DNA from: Spirogloea muscicola
Taxonomy: Eukaryota; Streptophyta; Zygnematophyceae; Spirogloeales; Spirogloeaceae
Reading direction: 5' to 3'
NCBI GenBank assembly: GCA_009602725.1
Contig: WELB01000005.1
Coordinates: forward strand, 630,475-641,928
DNA: 11,454 bases
Positions within the stretch are counted from its first letter, which is position 1, and each line of letters begins with the position of its first letter. This document shows positions 9,333-11,454 of the stretch, piece by piece. The notes under the pieces were generated by a model, which saw only the letters and a list, made by a program, of their open reading frames with translations, was not told where the DNA came from and ran no database searches. Position numbers and translations under genes: made by a program.

Positions 9333-9949
9333 GATGCCGTGGTACCCGGCGGCGGGGGCCAAGCGCTTGGATGCGGCTGCTGCTTTCGACGAGCGGCTGT
9401 GTTAGGCCAGTCAGATGCATACAGGTGTTCGTGACGGAGCCACAAACGCCGGGGACGCGCCGGGGCCGGGTGCATGCACGAGCGCGCGGGCCCCACGCCG
9501 CCCCCGCTACGCGCCGCCGGCGAGGCGACAAAAGAGACCGGCGAGATTCCCCTCGAGTCCGCCGGCAGCAGCCTGCCTTAATAATCGCCCGCGCAATCAT
9601 CGGGGGGACTCCAAGAGGAGAGTAAAAGCAGCTCTCAAGCCCGGGCTGACCGCTCCATACGCGGCGGGTCGACCTGGTGGCAACCACGCCGGGCGGTAGC
9701 CCTCGAATCATCGCCGACGTGGTCATCACAGACGTGGTTGGCGGCTCCACGTCGGGGTTGCCTGCTTCGAAGCGCGGTCCATGGCCCACGCCTTGCATCT
9801 GCGTGCTGGCCGTGCTCTAGCTGCAGCCTCTTGCTTCCGTTAGGGGGTTTGCTTTCCGGCTGCTAGTCTTTCTGATTTACGGTTCTTCACTAGAGCTTAC
9901 CAAGTGATTGTCCTACTCCTACTGGGGAAGCTCTGCGAAAACACTTTGA
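9333..9949. other. GC-rich spacer without a recognised gene
   Basis: No domain or convincing splice-supported frame was seen. The open frames overlapping here in several phases are Arg/Pro/Ala-rich, as expected from high GC. CCCACGCCTTGCAT at 9785-9798 recurs at 10279-10292, so part of this region is probably old repeat. Confidence 0.4.
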
Positions 9950-10030
9950 CCCCTTCGGACCTTCTCAATTCATTGGGGCTAGCTGTTCACAGCCCTTGCC
10001 CCCTCCTGGGAGAGCCACTTTCTTCGAAGG
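9950..10030. repeat. Diverged dispersed repeat, copy B
   Basis: The segments TTCGGACCTT, GGGGCTAGCTGTTCACAGCC, CCCCTCCTGG and TTTCTTCGAAGG align in order with copy A, with small gaps. Unlike A and C it is not followed by a GA tract. Confidence 0.38.
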
Positions 10031-10280
10031 CTGGGCATGCAGCAGCGAACGCCGCTCGTGGCAAAGAGGCCAAGACGCGGACCACCCGGAAGAAGTTTCG
10101 TTTTACTCGCCATTAACGTGCATGGTGCTTCCAAGTGCAGTGGCTAGACCCTGTTGACCCAGCTTGCGCGCTGCACTGTGACACGCAGGCGGGGCGAGCA
10201 GGCCGACTTCAACGCCGCTGCCTCGCTAGCGCGCGTGTATTCGCATGCGCCTCCCCTTCTCCCTCCAGTGGTTCATGCCC

Positions 10281-10350
10281 CACGCCTTGCATTCTTTCTG
10301 GGCTGGTTTTGCCAGCCCTTCTTCTCTATGGGCGAGCAAATTCTTTCTTT
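10281..10350. repeat. Diverged dispersed repeat, copy C
   Basis: CATTCTTTCTGGGCTGG, GCCAGCCCTTCTTCTCT and GGGCGAGC parallel the second half of copy A in order and spacing. It runs straight into the long (GA)n tract. The preceding CCACGCCTTGCAT is shared with 9786-9798. Confidence 0.42.
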
Positions 10351-10373
10351 GAGTGAGAGCGAGAGATGAGAGA

Positions 10374-10460
<87 letters not shown>
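10351..10460. repeat. Long (GA)n microsatellite
   Basis: About 110 bases of GA repeat, uninterrupted from roughly 10388 to 10460 after a few variant units (GATGA, GATAGA). It ends abruptly in a GC-alternating stretch (10461-10495). Such tracts can adopt triplex DNA and often mark retroposon or microsatellite expansion; no function can be claimed. Confidence 0.95.
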
Positions 10461-10464
<4 letters not shown>

Positions 10465-10521
10465 CGGGAGAGCGCGGGAGCGAGCGCGCGGGCGGGGGAG
10501 GGAGGGGGGTCACGCGGGGAC

Positions 10522-10572
10522 TCGGGCTGTGCTTCTCGCGCTCCGGTTGGGGGTTCGAATCCCAACCCTGGC
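10522..10572 (+). other. tRNA-like 3' half with B box (possible SINE head or tRNA pseudogene)
   Basis: GGTTCGAATCC is a perfect RNA polymerase III B box, set in a stem GGTTGGG/CCCAACC, preceded by TGTGCTTCTCGCGC (like the variable arm of a class II Ser-type tRNA) and followed by CCTGGCGCCA, ending in CCA. Two extra G residues break the normal 5-base T stem, and no A box or matching 5' acceptor strand lies upstream, where GA and GC repeats begin. It is not an intact tRNA. The following ~145 bases, with AATAAA at 10662, could be a SINE body. Confidence 0.4.
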
Positions 10573-10722
10573 GCCAAAACCGCCGCTGCTCAATGTTGCT
10601 GCCGGTGTCAAGCAACGCTTGTATTGTGAGATGGAGTTGCTGAGTGGGAAAAGGGCTACTGAATAAAGCTCCGTATTTGCCTAGCCCTGTTGCTCCGCCG
10701 ATGTAATTCTGAACCCCTTCTA
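10573..10722. other. Spacer between the tRNA-like segment and the DNA transposon end
   Basis: No gene is visible. It may be the body of a tRNA-derived SINE whose head is the B-box segment just before it. It ends in TA, the target dinucleotide expected for the adjoining pogo/Tigger-like element. Confidence 0.3.
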
Positions 10723-10890
10723 CAGTCATACCTCGTTATAGGCACCCACGGATAAGGGCACACTAGGGCAATCCCTCGATAGTGGCACCTTTTTGCGGGA
10801 AGCACTTTCTTCCCCAGGCAAAAGTGACTCGATAAGGGAACGTGCCGTTATGTACAGGCACAGTTTTTCGGGGCAAATTCCCCCACTAGA
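10723..10890 (+). mobile_element. 5' end of a pogo/Tigger-like DNA transposon
   Basis: Immediately after TA comes CAGTCATACCTCGTTATAGG. CAGT...CCTCGTTATA is the usual form of Tigger/pogo terminal inverted repeats, and TA is their target. Within 130 bases the terminal motif recurs in degenerate form: GGATAAGGGCAC (10751), CCCTCGATAGTGGCACC (10773), ACTCGATAAGGGAAC (10828) and GTTATGTACAGGCAC (10848). These look like subterminal binding sites for the CENP-B-type transposase domain. No matching 3' inverted repeat or transposase frame occurs before the window ends, so the element either continues beyond 11454 or is truncated. Confidence 0.6.
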
Positions 10891-11454
10891 AGTTGCCTAT
10901 ATGAAAACAAATCAACATGTCTCTTATATTCTCTACAGGCCGGGGGGTAATGAACCGGGCGCGAGGGTTTGGGGCTTTACTGCTCGAAAAGCCAGCGCCG
11001 AGCGGCTCACTACCGTCTCCCCGACGGGCCCCACCAGTCTCCGTGTCTCCCAGACGGCCCCCACCCTTCTCCAAGCCACGGCGTCAGGAGGCCCTCGTTG
11101 AGACCGCTACTCGCCGCTAGCGCCGCTTCCAGGCGGTCGTCGTCGACGGCTTCGTCGCGGAACGAGCCTCGTCGGCCCACAGGAAACACAAGGCGCACGG
11201 GAGCTGCCTTCTCGTCGGCCTCGAAGCGAGGCGAGGCTTTTGGCGCCACCGCCTTCGCCTGCGCCTGCTGCCACCGCCGCCTGCGCTCGCGGCGCCTGCG
11301 GCAGCAAGCGGCAGCCGCGGCAAGCAGCAACCTCTAGTTGGAGGGGCCCTCCACTCGCTACTTATCCTTGTGGTAAGCTTCTCCTCCGACAGTCATGGCT
11401 TCGGATTCTTGGTTGCTCGCACTTGCTGCTGTGAGGGCACGGCCTGCGCATGCC
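10891..11454. other. GC-rich terminal region, gene content unresolved
   Basis: Possibly the interior or flank of the DNA transposon. Overlapping GC-driven open frames exist on both strands (for example 10969-11337 + and 11010-11330 -), and none shows a recognised domain. Two 26-base units (11015-11040 and 11045-11070, 22 of 26 identical) form a short tandem duplication. An ATG at 11395 stays open to the window edge (MASDSWLLALAAVRARPAHA); it could begin a gene or be chance. Confidence 0.35.

Noticed and set aside
9127-9798. A 223-codon open frame on the minus strand
   Set aside because: It crosses the GA/CT microsatellite, where its product is only Ser/Leu/Pro repeats, and the rest is Arg-rich as expected from GC-rich noncoding DNA. 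No domain or start context supports it.
10351-10460. CRISPR-like or telomeric array
   Set aside because: It is a dinucleotide microsatellite without spacers and without a telomere motif.
10522-10572. Intact tRNA gene
   Set aside because: There is no A box, no matching 5' acceptor strand and no clean T stem; only the B box and the 3' end are convincing.
10226-10729. A 167-codon open frame on the minus strand, with matching plus-strand frames
   Set aside because: It is generated by the (GA)n tract (Ser-Leu or Arg-Glu runs) and the tRNA-like segment; a repeat artefact.
11010-11330. Ala/Arg-rich minus-strand open frame as a gene
   Set aside because: Several overlapping frames on both strands are open here because of GC content; there is no recognisable domain.

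Overview
The window looks like nuclear DNA of a eukaryote. Two genes are broken by many short introns (about 110-430 bp). All 16 predicted acceptors are CAG, and seven of them are TGCAG. The spacers hold transposon remains, GA microsatellites and a very AT-rich stretch, and there is no operon structure or Shine-Dalgarno pattern. The GC-rich, Ala-rich first exon, the TGCAG acceptors and a Copia-type retroelement would fit a green-lineage organism (streptophyte alga or early-diverging plant), but nothing here fixes the lineage and other eukaryotes remain possible.

Layout. Positions 1-3356 (+) hold a 10-exon gene whose start lies upstream of the window. It encodes a membrane-anchored, lumenal or secreted protein with a filamin-type Ig domain followed by an SGNH/PC-esterase-like domain (NXPE-like architecture). 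Positions 3868 to about 5190 hold the decayed 5' part of a Copia-type LTR retrotransposon: one LTR, a primer binding site matching an internal part of initiator Met-tRNA (as in Drosophila copia), and a frameshifted gag. The gag is disrupted by a fold-back rearrangement. Positions 5440-5850 are extremely AT-rich. Positions 5907-8686 (-) hold an 8-exon gene for a secreted beta-propeller protein of the selenium-binding protein/methanethiol-oxidase type, with a plausible TATA box. Positions 8690-11454 have no convincing gene. They hold purine-rich and (GA)n tracts, three diverged copies of a short repeat (two directly next to GA tracts), a tRNA-like 3' end that may mark a SINE, and the 5' end of a pogo/Tigger-like DNA transposon.

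The two genes point at each other (tail to tail), with the retroelement remnant between them. Both products have N-terminal targeting segments and N-glycosylation sequons, so both probably act in the secretory pathway or outside the cell. No direct functional link between them can be shown from the sequence. The most notable items are the internal-tRNA primer binding site, the nested inverted duplication in gag, the filamin plus PC-esterase fusion, and a secreted SBP-like protein lacking the usual N-terminal Cys-Cys motif. Exon boundaries are manual predictions supported by reading frame, phase and family resemblance. No alignment or search was run.
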